From assembly GCA_021234535.1 (NCBI GenBank), contig CM037830.1:9613252-9677251 (forward strand): DNA of 64,000 nt, written 5' to 3'. Below, piece after piece: positions 48,906-62,800 of the stretch (within the stretch, counting starts at the first letter, position 1; each line of letters opens with the position of its first letter). The translations under genes and the position numbers were made by a program. The notes under the pieces are model-generated. The model saw nothing but the letters and a program-made list of their open reading frames with translations. It was not told where the DNA came from and ran no database searches. The stretch is from Stichopus chloronotus. Lineage: Eukaryota > Echinodermata > Holothuroidea > Aspidochirotida > Stichopodidae.

Positions 48906-51900
48906 ATGTACGCCGCACGTTTACCCTAAACCAAGGAAAGTAAGTTATCTGTCCAGCTCCAGTCATCCAATTTATCTGAAAATTAAACTGACATTAATAA
49001 GGCCAGAGAGATTGGGAAGGGCCAATCTGATAGATATTTTTATAAAAATTTTTCCCCTACGCCAGGTGCAGATCAATGGTAGCGTCCCTCTGTGATGGCG
49101 TCCATGTAGAGAAAATATGCGACTTTGGTGGAGTCATTGCTGTTTCCCCACGGCAACCATTTCCTCAAAGTCTGCTGACGCCAGTGTCAGCGGAATGGTG
49201 TGTGTGGGTGGGGGGGGGGGGTGTATGTTCATATAGCAATATTTGACAAGTGCTTCAGAAATAAATGAAAGAGGATACACAATTGAGTAACGACTCACGT
49301 CTCATCTCAACGCGTCAGATATGTATTACTATTTTTATATATTGATTTTCTCCTCCTTATTGCGAAATTACAGATAAGAGACCCTGTTTAATCACTAGTT
49401 ACATGCAGCGTAGGGCACCCGTGAAGTGCCTCTTCCTAACTTCGGGGGAGGGGGGGGGGGAATCTTGTCGCAAAGCATACAGTTTTCATGTACGTTAGGC
49501 GTCAACTGATGGTAGATATTCCTGCGTACACTTAACCTCCCTCCCCCTCAAAAAATCGTTGTCCTGCGCCTAGCTCTCGGAACTTTTAGAACGAAGGTTC
49601 AGACCAGGTGTCCCCCCCGGCCCCACACTCACATTTTCAATAACAAATCGACCCCCATGCTTGCAATGGTTAGGTCTAAATGAATAAACGTGGTAAACCC
49701 TTGGGGTTGCAGTCCCCAAATACACCCACCTTTTTCAGTAATTATTCTGTTAATGGACCTGCCCTGAATGAATCTATAAATTTGTTTCAACGAGAACTTA
49801 CACTACAATTTTACATTGTCACGACGTTCGCCATTTAAGATGCAACGCCGTAAAACTGTTTTTGTAGGGTCCGTCACATGTGATCAACCCAAACCAATAG
49901 TTTAGCCGTCGTTTGGTGATACTAGTTACACCATGAATAACCCCGTCATAGTTGACTTGTCACGAGATGGCGCCCGAACTTAAAGATGCGCCACATATTT
50001 AGTGGGTGGTACCTTTTCTAAGCACAATGGGAAAACCAAAAATCATTAATTGCTTCGCAATGCGGATATTGCCTCTCATACATGGAAACATCCCCGTTCA
50101 TCTGTTTATTCCCGAAAAAAAAGAAACATTTTTGGAAGTGTGAACGGATCCCAGGGAAAGTTTACTGTTGATAGCTTTGTCATGTTTCTTTTTAATGATA
50201 TTAGTAACATTGATTGTTTAGTTACTAAAGAGATATATCGCTGGACATACTACATGGTGAACAAAGAGTTAAAAGTGATATGAAAATTCAATGAGTTAAG
50301 GGGCGTGTGTCTTGTCTTGTAAACAACAGGAAGGGAAATTCCCTCCCAGGTTTTTTTCTATAGGCATACTAGAGAGAGAAACTGAAGTTTAATACAAGCC
50401 ATTACATTTTGTGAATACAATTAAGGGGGAAATTTGTAATATTATGTAGGCTTAAGTTTGATTAGTCATTATGAAGGTAACGTAGGCCTACATAATCAGA
50501 GATATGCGTGACATTGCAGATAAGAATTTGCACGTACTCATGAATATATGTGTCAAACACGACAACGAATAAGGTAATTTCGGCATGAACGCACTGCAGC
50601 GCTCATTTGTTTCTCAACGTATCCTGAAATTGCATGTGTTTTGTACCATGAACGAGAATGAAAGCGCGGGAAGATATCGGACTCGCCACCAGAACGGGAA
50701 AACCGACCGGAGATCCTTGAGATCAACAGATGGTGCGAAGTTTGTGTTAAACTGAAAAGTAAATGCTCTCAGTAATTCCAGGACCTGTAGGTCACAAATC
50801 ATATCATTCGTTGATTATTCAGTTTTATTTGTGATGATGATGCTAGTAGACATGATGTCAAGTAATTGCAATCACCCTTAAGTAAAATTAGGGAAACAGC
50901 TTGAATAATTTACTTGCATTTCATGTTTGTATTGCTAAACAGTGAGGAATGATGTTCTCCATGAAGTGGAACTCAAAAGCTAGAACGTTGCACTTCAGTT
51001 TAACCACGCGCATGCTCTCAGGTTGGTAGACAATTAAAAGAAGGGTGGTGGTGGTACAGAGTGTTAGTATAGGGCAGTGGTTCCCACAAGGGTCCCTGTC
51101 ATCACAGGGATGGGCGTTTGGAAGTCCCATGTAGGCGATATAGAGCACACAAGGAATGTGGTGGTGTTGGGTGGTCTGCGTCTCTTCGTAACTAGTATGG
51201 AACCAGACGTTCGTAATCTCAGCACAGTTACACAATTTACCTAGATACACCAATCTCACCCGCCTCACTGACAGAACTACATTTGAACTGATCATACCAA
51301 TTTCACAGTTCGCCTGTTATCTGTAGGCTTTTGTTGTTCTCGATCGGGAACAGAAAGTGTTAAGGACACTGTGTTGAGTGCCCGACTATGAATCGCAGTT
51401 CCAGGGCTGAGAGGAGGGTGTGGTTAGGTACTTGGACAGTTCAAGGCGGCAAAAGGGGGCGATAGTATAAAAAGTTTGAGAACCGCAGGTAAAGGCCATT
51501 GGTACCTTTGTGATATTTTTCAATCATAGGATTTGCAGATTAACATAAAGATGTAGTTTATTGAAACAACCTTGTGATTGGCTAAAACCTGACCTTCCTT
51601 TATGAACGATGAATTGATCAGTACTATAATATTCTCTGGCATTCTCGTACCGACAGTAAACGCATTAATACTGAGGGCGTGTGTATGGAATACGGGCTGT
51701 AGGTATCATGGAATCATGAACCTCTACCATTTACTAAGTAGTGACCTTTCAGACCCCCTCTTAGATACTTTCTCAGAGCACGGTAAACGAATCCCCGCCG
51801 AATGAACATAACCTAACGATGGTATCAGACCTATAGTGCTCATCCTGCAATTCTAGATCGCTGATCTAATGGGAGCATGCTCAGTAAGCCAGGAAAATTT

Positions 51901-53644
51901 ATGGGTTAGTGATCGAAAATCTAATGATCCTAACGCTGCCCGTAGGCGTCACAAATTACTTTGAAACGCTTTCTACGTGTTCGAGTGTCTGCGGAGTTAG
52001 CACCGTGGGAGGACGTCAAGTTTGTTGTACTTCTGTAGTCTAAAACATTGTAGGTGTGTGTTTATTGGTTAACAGGAAACCTTGTCAAGTCAGTAACCAC
52101 TGTGTGGACCCCGTTTTCTTTCCTTGAAAATGCAGCAAACTTCAGCCGGTTACTACTAACACTAGTAGGGGGACGAGGGGGAAGTGGATCTTGGAAAAAA
52201 AAAACAACCATCTTCAATTAACTGACATTTCTTTAATCATAGCTGTTTCGTAGAAGGATGAAAATTTCACAATATCTTCTTCCGTAAATAGATCGCAATA
52301 GGTTTGAAGCAGAGATTGGTGGAAGGGGTTACATGAGTGACGCATGTACATGAAAGTTTGTAAAGGCCATCTGCCGAAGACCAACTGGCACTCTAACAAC
52401 GCTCGAAGCAGTAAAATTATATTTTTGACGTTGTAGAAGTTCATCTGTTTGTTAAAAAGCCGAACAGAGAGTATGTAGGCCTATGGGGCATACCCTCACC
52501 GAGTGAATAGATTATATTCAACATGAAGAGTTAAACTAATGGACGGAAGGTAAACGAAATGGGCACTGAGGTTTATATACCTCTATTGGGACTCGTATTA
52601 AATTTGTTCTTTGCTTTCGATAGACATATAGCATTTTAAATATAACATTCGTATAGAGTATTTTGTACCGTGGAAAACCCTTTGTGCCCCATCAAAACAG
52701 AAACTCACCTCAGGGGATCAAAGCCACTAGATCACTAACCGACTACCATGGCAAAACTGCTAACGGTAAGGTAGCTTCTGATAAATTAACTGTGTACCGG
52801 TACTATAGGTTAAGGCTCACATTAAGTATATATGTAAAGGAATGTTTTATTCAAATGTCTCGATGGCATTGTTTTCTGTTACAGGAGAACCTTATTGTAT
52901 ATTTATTTTTAAAAAAGAAAAGCTCATTGTTGCCTATCTCCTGGCAAATGAAAAGAGTATCGGGGTGGCGTTGCAACCAGTGCGACATAATCATGTGACA
53001 AGTAATGGATTAATGAAAAATGAATTATTTTCTTAACTAGAATAATGGATACCTGCAGGCAGACATCTACTTTCCAGAGAACGTTGCAGATGGTTTCCAT
53101 AATTCGAGCTTCTGGTAACAACGTAGGAGTTATGAGTCCAGATCATTTGATGCCAAAGGAGTAGTATAATAGCAAGAAATTTCTGCTGCTTTCCACTAGG
53201 TCAGACAGTTCTCCCCGAAGTTTCAATTCTGAGTCTGACTTCATCTACCGCCTTAAAAGTATTTACAAGACTCTGCAGGGAGGGCAATAATACCAGTTTT
53301 CTATCAGTCACCAATTCATAGAGAAATCACCGCTTTAACTCATAATTGCGTCGTTGCCATCGGTCGACGGACAATTACCCAATTACCCCCTGACATACAC
53401 CCATGAAAATACTCCTGTTCTTACCGTCTCTGTCGGGGTGGGGGATTTGTGCGGGGTATTTGTCCGGTTCCGGTGTAATCATGTGTCTATTAATAGTCCA
53501 TCAAACCTACAACGTGTTTCACAAAACATCCGGTATTGGATCAAATTACAACAAAACACTTACCAAAGCACGTGACAAACTTTCGTTGTCGTTTCTTAGT
53601 TTGGGTTTGTAACAAGACGTCCTTTAAAAAAATCATACCGTTCA

Positions 53645-53765
53645 CGTGACTGGAATTATGTGTGTCACTGGAATTATGTGTGTCATATAAATATATATAT
53701 ATTACAGTGTTAGATATATTATTGTGGAATTATGTGTGACATATGAATATATACATATAAATACC
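53645..53765 (+). repeat. short dispersed repeats around TGGAATTATGTGTG
   Basis: TGGAATTATGTGTG occurs three times (near 53649, 53669 and 53725), the last two followed by CATAT.AATATATA. Local slippage-type duplication. Confidence 0.6.
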
Positions 53766-56700
53766 TGTAAAGGCACCTGTAAAGATGTTAAGAACTCTCA
53801 TAATAAGAGACTGGTTGTGTAATGAGAATTTGATGAGGGGCATAGGAGCTACTGCTATGATGAATGTAACTTGTATATTTCGGTCGGATTTGGTTGGCAG
53901 TGAATGATGTGAATTTTTATGCCGTGACGAGTGCACATTGGACTCAAAGAGAAAGGAACACATTTACAATAAAACTGGACTTTAAGTTTAAGCTATGAGA
54001 AACCGAAGAACAAAATCTGACGATGATGCTTGTGTATAAGAGAAAATCATAAAAGATGAAAGGTACGTAAAACCATTAAGTTCATGATGTACGAAAATAA
54101 TGAGTGTTATCAATGAAAGTTACAATGAAACAATTTATTTTGTTACACGTTACAAATATAAAATAAGTTAGGCTAAAAATATTCTCATAAAAATCGAAAA
54201 CACAACTATACTTGGGGCAAACGTTAAGATAAATACTTGAGAAAGAGACAGTTGTGTAGAGGTGTTAAACGGGTGGGTTGAAAAACTGGCATGGACAAAG
54301 AACATCGTGAATATTGTGACAGCGTTTTAAGAAGAAGTCTCATATTTCGCATAATTAGTGGACTTCACGGTAATCATAGGTAATTAAATAGATCAGACTG
54401 TTAATTTGGCCAAGTTAATTAACTCCCCGGTTAACATTGTTCCTATATTAAAACTGAGAAAACACAGCAAAGGAAACCGATGTATATGAAATCGTTCATA
54501 AAAAACGATATGTAAATCGGAAAGATGAACTTTACTTAAACCTATAGTCGGGATGATCACCGGCCATTAATCATCCTTCTTTCTTTAACTAATGATTTCA
54601 ATCAAGGATGTGCCCAGGGAACGATTCCATATCGTATGTACTATTTCCTGGTTCGGGAATGACACACGAGCAACACGTATGACTCGCAGGTGAGAACCCC
54701 ATTCAGCATTGTCGCCCTCTAAATGACAATGACGTTTTGTTGCTCACGCTGTGCTGTAACATACTTTATACATTTTTTATTGATGTTTATCCTGTGATGC
54801 ACATTACGTTCATCTATATATTTCATTTGTAAACATTGAAACAAGTTGCACTTACATACTGATGAACTTGTGTTCCCTTAAACAGCGAACTTGAAAAATA
54901 AAAACGAAAAAAAAAATACTTGAAATAAATATAACTGACTTCTTTATCTCTCAATGTAGGAAATTCAGCATTATATAACCCTGTACACCTGTATTCACCT
55001 TTCACCTATATTATACTTCAAATGCCCTCATTCATTTTTCATCAACTTCCTATTGAATATAATAATCATCACAATTATCTTCAATTGCACCGATACACTA
55101 AAATCACATTTAATTTATCATGCACTGATGGCTATCCTTCTGTTTTTCAGTATGCCCACTATGTATGAGGATTAAAAAAACCCATGCATGTGTTAGCACT
55201 ATAACCTACACAAGCCGAACATTTATGTGACAGCAATGCTTCTCCTCCTTATGCATGTTATAGATATATATTCGGTGCCGAATATCGTGTCGTACCGTGT
55301 TGTACTACAATATGTACTAAAATTCGTTTCACGTATCTGTTCACATGCACCGTATTTTTCATTCCTCTCCTCCTTATATTATTTATCTCGGCTGATGAGA
55401 GTGCGTGTGTGTGTGTGTCCTTGTTTTCGGGTGGGATCGAGGACCGAAGCAATAGAATTTAGGTCCTCTGTAGAAAATTCAATAGATTTCTATGGGCATC
55501 TCAAGATTAACAATAGAGAATCTATCCTTAAGGTTAGGGTTGAGGAAGAAAAAACAAAAGAAAGCACAATAAGGTCCTCGGAATGAATGGAAAACAAAGT
55601 TGGGTGGGTGGGTGTGTGGGGGGGGGGGGGGAGGGGTGCCCTTACATAAGTTAATAACATCGATATTTCCTCACTTGTGTCGTAAAGAGTGTAAGCTAAT
55701 TTTGAGAGATAATTGTGAGAGATTTAGGTAACCGTCTGTGCAGTCCTCTTCCAAGGCAGCAATTAATTTGGAACTAAAAAAGAATCTGACTTGAAATGCC
55801 AACGGTTTTGCAAAATCTACTCTAGTTTGACTAAATAGTAATGTATTTCGAAAGTGCGTAACCCACTCTCAGGAAAACTGAATCCCACATGAAAAACTTC
55901 ATCTAAACGAGAGTCTTATAGGAGAGTGAGAAGTCTTTAATTCAATTTTTGTTCACCTGTTTGATCAGTAAAAATACTGACCTTATTCGTTATATCTGCT
56001 GATAATATTGATTGATTGCTTGATTTAAATATTCTTTGAATATTAAGAATACTGAAAAAGAGTTAATCAATATTCCTCACTGAATTTCACAGTTACACGG
56101 TGTAATGAAGAATCCTGTATTTCCTCTGCATATCCCTAACCGATGGTATCTTATTGATTTGTTTTATGTAATATCGAATGTGATAGATTCGCTCTTTACT
56201 ATTGCATTGTTCTAGTTTCATATCATAACTAAATCGATACACGTTCGTTTCCTATTTGTGTCATATTCATATCAAATCAAGTAACACATCACGTCCGTTT
56301 GCATTAATACCCTCAGTAAACCCTTTTAATTTAACACGCAAAATGATGAAACATTTAAACTTACGGTAACGATAATCATACTTAGATAAGCTGGAATATG
56401 AGTTGAAAATTTGACAATGAAAATCAAATTCAACGGAGTATGTCATAACCTAGTGGCTATGACATACCACAAAACATCGTCTAAGCTCCCTTTTTGCATA
56501 CACGAATATTTACATCCTTTCGCATTGGGTCTCTTTGATTTCGAGAAATTGTGATTGACTGCTATGCTCTCTTAAAGAGTTTGAATTCTGTAGGGCCAAC
56601 AAAAATGTCGAGACAATTTTCATATTCAAATATCTGGAAGATGAGTGCATGTTCTCTGTCATATTTTGTGACAGGTGATCTTTTCCCCTATTTTTTTTTT

Positions 56701-57179
56701 CTCCGAAGCACTGACGAAGAACGAAGGTAGATGACCAGGGCAACTCACATTCCAGCTTTATACGTTGAATTAAAAACATTATAAAATTATTTGAGATAAA
56801 AAAATAACATTTGGAAGGAAAGACCTTAATGATTAACTTCACGTTACAGGATGTAATATATTGTGAATGTTACCCTCACCGATATCTCTGATTAATTTTA
56901 ATTGCCTTAATTAATGAAAAGTCATTTCCATGTCAATGACATTTGATAACCGTGCCCTAGAAAATCGATAATTACTTTCATTGTGTGATTTACCAAAGTC
57001 ACTTCCCCTTGATGCCTGCCCCCCCCCCCCGCCACAAAATAGTTAGATTTATTTATTACATGCAATCTATTGAAAGTGCGCCACTTGCCGGTGCCCTCTA
57101 AGAACACGAATACACATTTGTAAAATGAAATGTTTTAATTGACTTCATACCACAATAAAGAAATTAACGTCTTGCGTGC

Positions 57180-57262
57180 TCACATACATAGATATATAGA
57201 CAGATAGACAAACAGATAGGTAGACAGACAGATAGATAGATTGATTTATAGATAGATAGCAC
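57180..57262 (+). repeat. GATA/GACA microsatellite
   Basis: Irregular array of GATA, GACA and TAGA tetramers, intergenic. Confidence 0.8.
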
Positions 57263-59644
57263 TTGTTGAATGCATTGTTCCAAATAACTCTACTGTTTCC
57301 GTAAAGATGTAAGTAATATAGACTCCTTTTGCAGGTAGTCGCTAGAGTGGTTTGTGATTTTTCTTATCTTTTTCTTTTTCTTATCTTTTTTATCAATCGA
57401 TTGCACTTTAACCCGTCCCTAAGAAACTAGTTATGGTTATGAGTGTAAAAGAGAAATTGAAGTACTGAAATGAATAAAAGCACAATTTTTTTTTTATAGA
57501 ACTATATATCTAGGAGGATTACTTTAACATTTTTATGCATGTTTAGTTATACACGACACTAATATGAAAATACATACTGGCGTCGTTCATTGACATTACT
57601 GAAATCAATAAAGTCTCCTCCAGTTACAAGAATTTTTAATGTTACTTATTTAATTATTGCAATAAAAGGTCTGTCCGGTCTTTCTTCCCTTTATCTTGTA
57701 CGTCCTTATGCCTTTTGCGTGATATCCAGAACAATTTCGGTTAACACACAGTAACATAAATACATAGATATACTTTGTGTATACATATTCCATTAAAAAA
57801 AAGCCCAATCAGACATCGAATAGCCTTATAACGTTCACGGTCACTACTTTGTTACGCACCCCTGCCGAGACAGACGCACTGATATGACAAATAGGCACGC
57901 AACGTCATGTATCATATCTTCAATAAAACTCCAAACCATCTACCACTTCCGAACCCATCGCAAAGGAATTTCTTCCGCAAATCGTCACTTAGAGAACGTT
58001 CTCAAATGTCTCCGGCCTCTGTGGATTTTGGAATGTTTCGCAGAGGATAACCTCCTGGGAGTCAGATAGGTGGCTCCCTCCACTACTGAGCGGCTTTACT
58101 TACTAGAGGCAATCAAAACAGTTGACGTGTTTTTCTCCTTCTCCTCCTACTCTTTTATGTCCATTTATTATTCTTTTCTCTCTCTTGTTTCTTTTTGTTG
58201 CGATCGTTTGAATACGTCTGCCGAAGATTCAGAAGGCGAAAAAAGAAAAAAGAGCGGGAACGTCGTCTGCGTTACGTTTGACAATCAGATAATGTTTTTC
58301 ACATTCCTGTTGTGACTCTTCATGTTATCGTTGCAAAATGTTTTCATTTCCTTGCAATATTCCTCCTGTTGTTGATAAACGTTCGAAATGACGATACCAA
58401 GATTCCAGTCGAGAAATCTTTGATCTGATTGAGACGAAGTGAACGGAAGATAAACCGTATCTCTTTGCACACAAACAGTTCGACAAAATATCAATGACTC
58501 CCTGGATATCGTGGTATTTATTGCGGTAAAAGAATTAAAAACAAACAACTTGAGGAAAAAGAGGGAAATTCACAAAAAACAGAGACAAATGGAGAAGGTG
58601 TAGAGACAAAATCAAAAGTTGGACTTTACATCTTAAGTAATTTTCTTTGTTAATTCTACGACTCCCTGATTATTTGGATTTGGTCGATATTTTGTCTGGC
58701 ACTTTTCGTTTTCCGGTTTTAGTTTGACGGTTGACAACGAAACAACGACAGCGAGACAGAGACAGATAAACAGAGGCAGAACATATGAGAATAAAACAAA
58801 GGAGATGAATATCAAGATGAAGCAAGGAAAGTCCGAAAGAAAGCTCTAAAGATATCAATTGACACAGCAAATTTTGTTTAAAAATAGTAAAATGAGAACC
58901 TTAACTTAGCAAACATGAAGAATTTTGTCAGACAATTTGTATGCCATCGAGTGGAAAACTGACTTTGTAGTGTGTTGGTGGAGAATATCAGCACTGTGCT
59001 GAAGTTTCATCAGGAGGCCGATGGCCCATGCAGGGAATTCTACCAAATGCCGGATATGAGCTGTACGGAAAATACGAGTTTATTGCATTTAGTGTAGGTT
59101 TATGTTTAGTTATAATCTTTGCTACAAAACAGAGAAGTAAATCTCACAAAGTTTCAAGTCTTGCCGAAGGAGACCATTGGAATACGGACAGTGGGTGAAT
59201 TATGCCCGTTTCTCTCCACCGGTCATTAAAATTTGGACCAACTTATGAATTGGGAGAGATCGGGAATTTGTAGGTGTGCAGTGATACTATTCGTAACCTG
59301 TCTCCTTATCTTGGATGGGATCGAAATGTGTGTGTTTCATTTGCGCGAATATTTGGATATTCCTATTGGTATATTTTAAACTCTTCACCTGAGGTATTTC
59401 TTTCGTTATAATGAACGGCTGGAAAGTATTTTTGATTCAGTACTCATTTTAGTATCCCGATGGAATTATAAACGTTGATACACAAAATAAAACAAAATAA
59501 ATAAGGAAGCAGATTAGAACAATTTCTGTTACGTGATTATAATTTTTTGGATTACAAAACTTTAGCCGAATCTTGTATTCCTTGCCAAAGGACGTTCATT
59601 TATATTGAAACAAATAGAAATTGAATCAGTGTGTCTCAATCGGC

Positions 59645-59859
59645 ATGCCAGAGGGAACTTTAACAATGCCTCGTCTACTGATGATAACAAAGGGTCTCTT
59701 TGTTAGGTCATTGTTCAGCGTTTCGTCCATTATATCTGTCTGGGGTGTGGTAACTGTCAGGGAAAACACCAACTTTTGGCTGCTCCTAAATATTTCAGGG
59801 CTTCTCTTTGTGGAGGCAGCGTTTACATTTTCGAGGAAAAGGATGGGAGAATGGAAATG
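59645..59859 (+). CDS. TMEM26-like membrane protein, exon 1
   Basis: Coding exon from ATG to a consensus donor AAATG|GTAAGT that splits the Trp codon (phase 2). ATG at 59645 (MPEGTLT...) or the better-context ATG at 59666 (MPRLLMITKGLF, A at -3) could be the start; an in-frame TAG at 59615 closes the frame upstream. Two hydrophobic segments are visible: one running from LLMITKGLF to SIISVWGVV, and WLLLNISGLLFVEAAFTF. Between and after them come VRENTNFW and SRKRMGEWKW. This matches the start of TMEM26 proteins: an N-terminal membrane helix, a V-W-x-V motif, a short basic/acidic loop before a W-L-L-rich helix with E-x-A/T, then a basic patch ending K-W. TMEM26 is a multi-pass membrane protein of poorly known function. 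The remaining exons were not found before 64,000 and are presumably to the right. A TATAAT at 59538-59543 may mark the promoter. Confidence 0.72.
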
Positions 59860-62800
59860 GTAAGTAATCATGCAATACAATCCAAACAATTGAATATATT
59901 TGGCATTTCGTAAGAGAATTTCTCTAAAGGTGGATGAAAAGTAACTCCCAAGATGAGTTATAACCGAATAAACATAACCATTGACAGGATATTTAAACAA
60001 AATAAATTAATATCGTGGGTAATCAGAATCGTTTTATTTTTTTTTCTTGCAGAATGATAATGGTTGATGAAATTGTTATAACGACTGATTGACAAACACT
60101 GTGGCATGTAGAAAGTAAGAATCTCTGTTAGATATGTTCAGTTGTTACAGACAAGTTGTCGTAATGGCCGTTTATGCCTCACAGTCGATTACAGTGACTC
60201 GTTAACATGTCTCTTATAACAAATATGTTATACCGACTGATAAATGACTATCCTCCCTGCAGCGTCCGGAGAGATTTTGCTGTTTTTTATTGTGTATTAC
60301 CTCTTCGTGTGAGCAAGAATGTTGATATGCGGTGAGAAAAAAAAAAATAAAAACACATTCCTCCATAAATGATCAGGAGAATTTTCTGATGGCAGAGGAC
60401 ACTTTTTACAATGGACAACGTGACCTATGACCTAACATGGACCCATTTTTTTGAGGAGTGTACGTATTACAATGAATGCATAACACGGTCCAAGTTTCTA
60501 CTTCCTCTGTGTGCCCCAAAGTCTTGTCTGCCACCGCACTGGACACCCAAAGGATCACAAAGCCGTTACCATTAAAACAACTTGGTAATGACAAAATTTG
60601 GCGGCTTAGGCGCAGCATAACATAACATTGACGATAAAACTAAGATTTGTACTGAAATGTTGCCACCACTAAACCTACCATTCAAGGTTTGGAACGATAC
60701 TCCGCTTACAAATGCGCACACCGCAACTGGTGTGCCACTGTTGGGGTTCCATCAGATAGGCCTTACTCTCGTAGCACGGTGCCTTTCTTTGACTGTGAAT
60801 CATTTTTACATGCAATAAAAAATTGCGTTAAAGAGATATGCAGGTCACATAAGCAACCATTAAACCCACCTTCACAGGTAGGTAACTGCGTATAGAGTTT
60901 TTGCAGTGACGACGCTTTGCCCATTGAGACGAAACTACCCGTCTCACTGGAGGGAACACAAATAACTGCCCATACTCAGAACTTTCGTACGGTGATGTAA
61001 TTGCTTCGAGAGTTGTCTGATTGTTCTCCCCCCCCCCCCCCAGGTGACGTAACAATATGATTGACGTCAGGTGCAAAGCCTCTATAGGAGATAATATTGT
61101 GTACATTTCAGTGACTCTAGGCTAGTAATTAACGAAACAATCATTACCGGTAATTCTAACTCGTCGGCTGAACATCTGCAACACATCTCAAACTTAACAT
61201 TCACGAATGCTACTTGCAAATACAAGGGCTCTCGCTGAGACCAATGGTTTTACATCTTCCATCCAACACACCTATAACCAAGCGTTTCGATATAGTATGT
61301 CGTGTGGAAGCACTCTTCGCATTTTTCTACGACTGAATATTTAAACTGAGTAAATTGCAGAATGGCGTTCCTTATTACAGCGCCCTGTCCCATATAGCTA
61401 CACAACTCTCCATCTTTATGGGGCAATTGATTAAAGCGCAAAATCGTTCTTTTATTTTCGAAAAATAATATATTCGGGTAGGAAAATGATTATTGCTTGT
61501 GCCATGGTTATCGAACCATGCAGCAATGGCAAAGTTTTTTTCCAGGGTAATCAAAGTACACCAGATGAACGACATGGGGATGCAAGATACATATATGACA
61601 TTAATTTCAGTGTGCATTAATGTCGTTTCGCTACTTAGCTGTTATGGGCTGGGATGGGGGGAGGGGTGGGAGGTTGGTGTCGTGACCGATACGTGTTGTA
61701 AGCATGAAGAAACCTGTCAAAAACTGGTGTGAGGAAATGAAGGGGGCACAAGATCCATTAAAGAAATGGGAGGAAGAGAGCAGTGATATCACGTGTATAC
61801 ACTCAAGATCAGTATACCAGAATCTCCGATGGGATAACGTCATGCACTGTCTCCATTTCCCAATATAAAATTAACTTGCACATTTTATAACAAAACAAAG
61901 AAATGTTGTTGTCATTTAAGATGTGTCAAAATATGAGGACATAATATTGTATTTCGTTTGATGAAATTAGTATTACTGATGTTCAATTCTCCATTCATCG
62001 TCAATGCAAAATTAGTCTATCAGCATTTTTAGCAGATGTAAGTTACAAAGGATACGTTTACCAATCGAAATGACTAACGCAGATGTGTCAATTTCGGTAT
62101 CTTTCGAGAGAAGCGTTGTGCATCTGCAGGCGTTTTGCTAAAAGTGACGGATATCTCCTCACGTTCCGACGACAGTTTTACTCAGGTTATGTACTGACAT
62201 GTTGAGTTTTAATTACTACCAACCCCAGTTGACATTTTTATCTCCATCCCTCGGTCGAATAGATTATATTCTGTCAACACTTGGCTATAAATGGAAGTGG
62301 ATGTTGTATATATTTTTGACAGTTTTTTGTATAAAAGAAAGGAAAATCCCAGAAACTGACTGTCGACATGGCAGTCTATTTGTTCTAAGGTACACTGAAG
62401 ACAAAAATTGAGAACGTGTCTTAGTGCACTTACATTACATTTGATGAAAGTAGCACCTCTGTCACATTACGTTAATCCAACGCACATGAAAGTTCTGCAT
62501 GATTACATCATACGTACATTGAGTTCCTGATTCATTTCGTGTGGGGGCACAGCTCTCATAACAGCAGAGGTATATAGTAAAGGAACATGCACATGGAAGG
62601 CACAGAGACAGATTACACTCATTTTTCTTTTTCCTTTTTTTTTGCACATGTGGCACTAAATGTCCGTGTGTGTACCAGCAAGAGTCGAATGTAGCTTGGT
62701 ACCGCACTGTAATCTATGTAGTCTAACCTATCTATAATTTTGTTAGAAGTTTGCTGCTGTAGAGACATACGCTACTTATTGTGAGACAATAGTACGCCCT

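Larger units (their letters stand above)
48906..59537. other. intergenic, no firm gene
   Basis: Contains G or C runs (49208, 49444, 55620, 57009), a GT microsatellite (~55402-55418), the GATA array, the TGGAATTATGTGTG repeats and two weak exon candidates (52698-52766, 54607-54689) that cannot be tied to a gene. Confidence 0.4.

Noticed and set aside
50921..51295. 124-codon minus-strand open frame
   Set aside because: No domain, splice context or repeat support was seen.
52698..52766. Exon-like segment with a GTAAGG donor
   Set aside because: Weak acceptor, and its phases (2 in, 1 out) fit no neighbouring candidate.
59626..60000. 124-codon minus-strand open frame
   Set aside because: Antisense shadow of the TMEM26-like exon, whose plus-strand frame has membrane helices and a consensus donor.
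60053..60110. Strong acceptor TTTTTTTTTCTTGCAG as exon 2 of the TMEM26-like gene
   Set aside because: Joining from the phase-2 donor gives an immediate TGA, so it cannot continue the protein; at most an alternative end.
60687..60877. 191-base open segment between AG and GTAGGT, Cys-rich
   Set aside because: Its phase (needs 1) does not fit the TMEM26-like donor (phase 2), and I recognise no domain.
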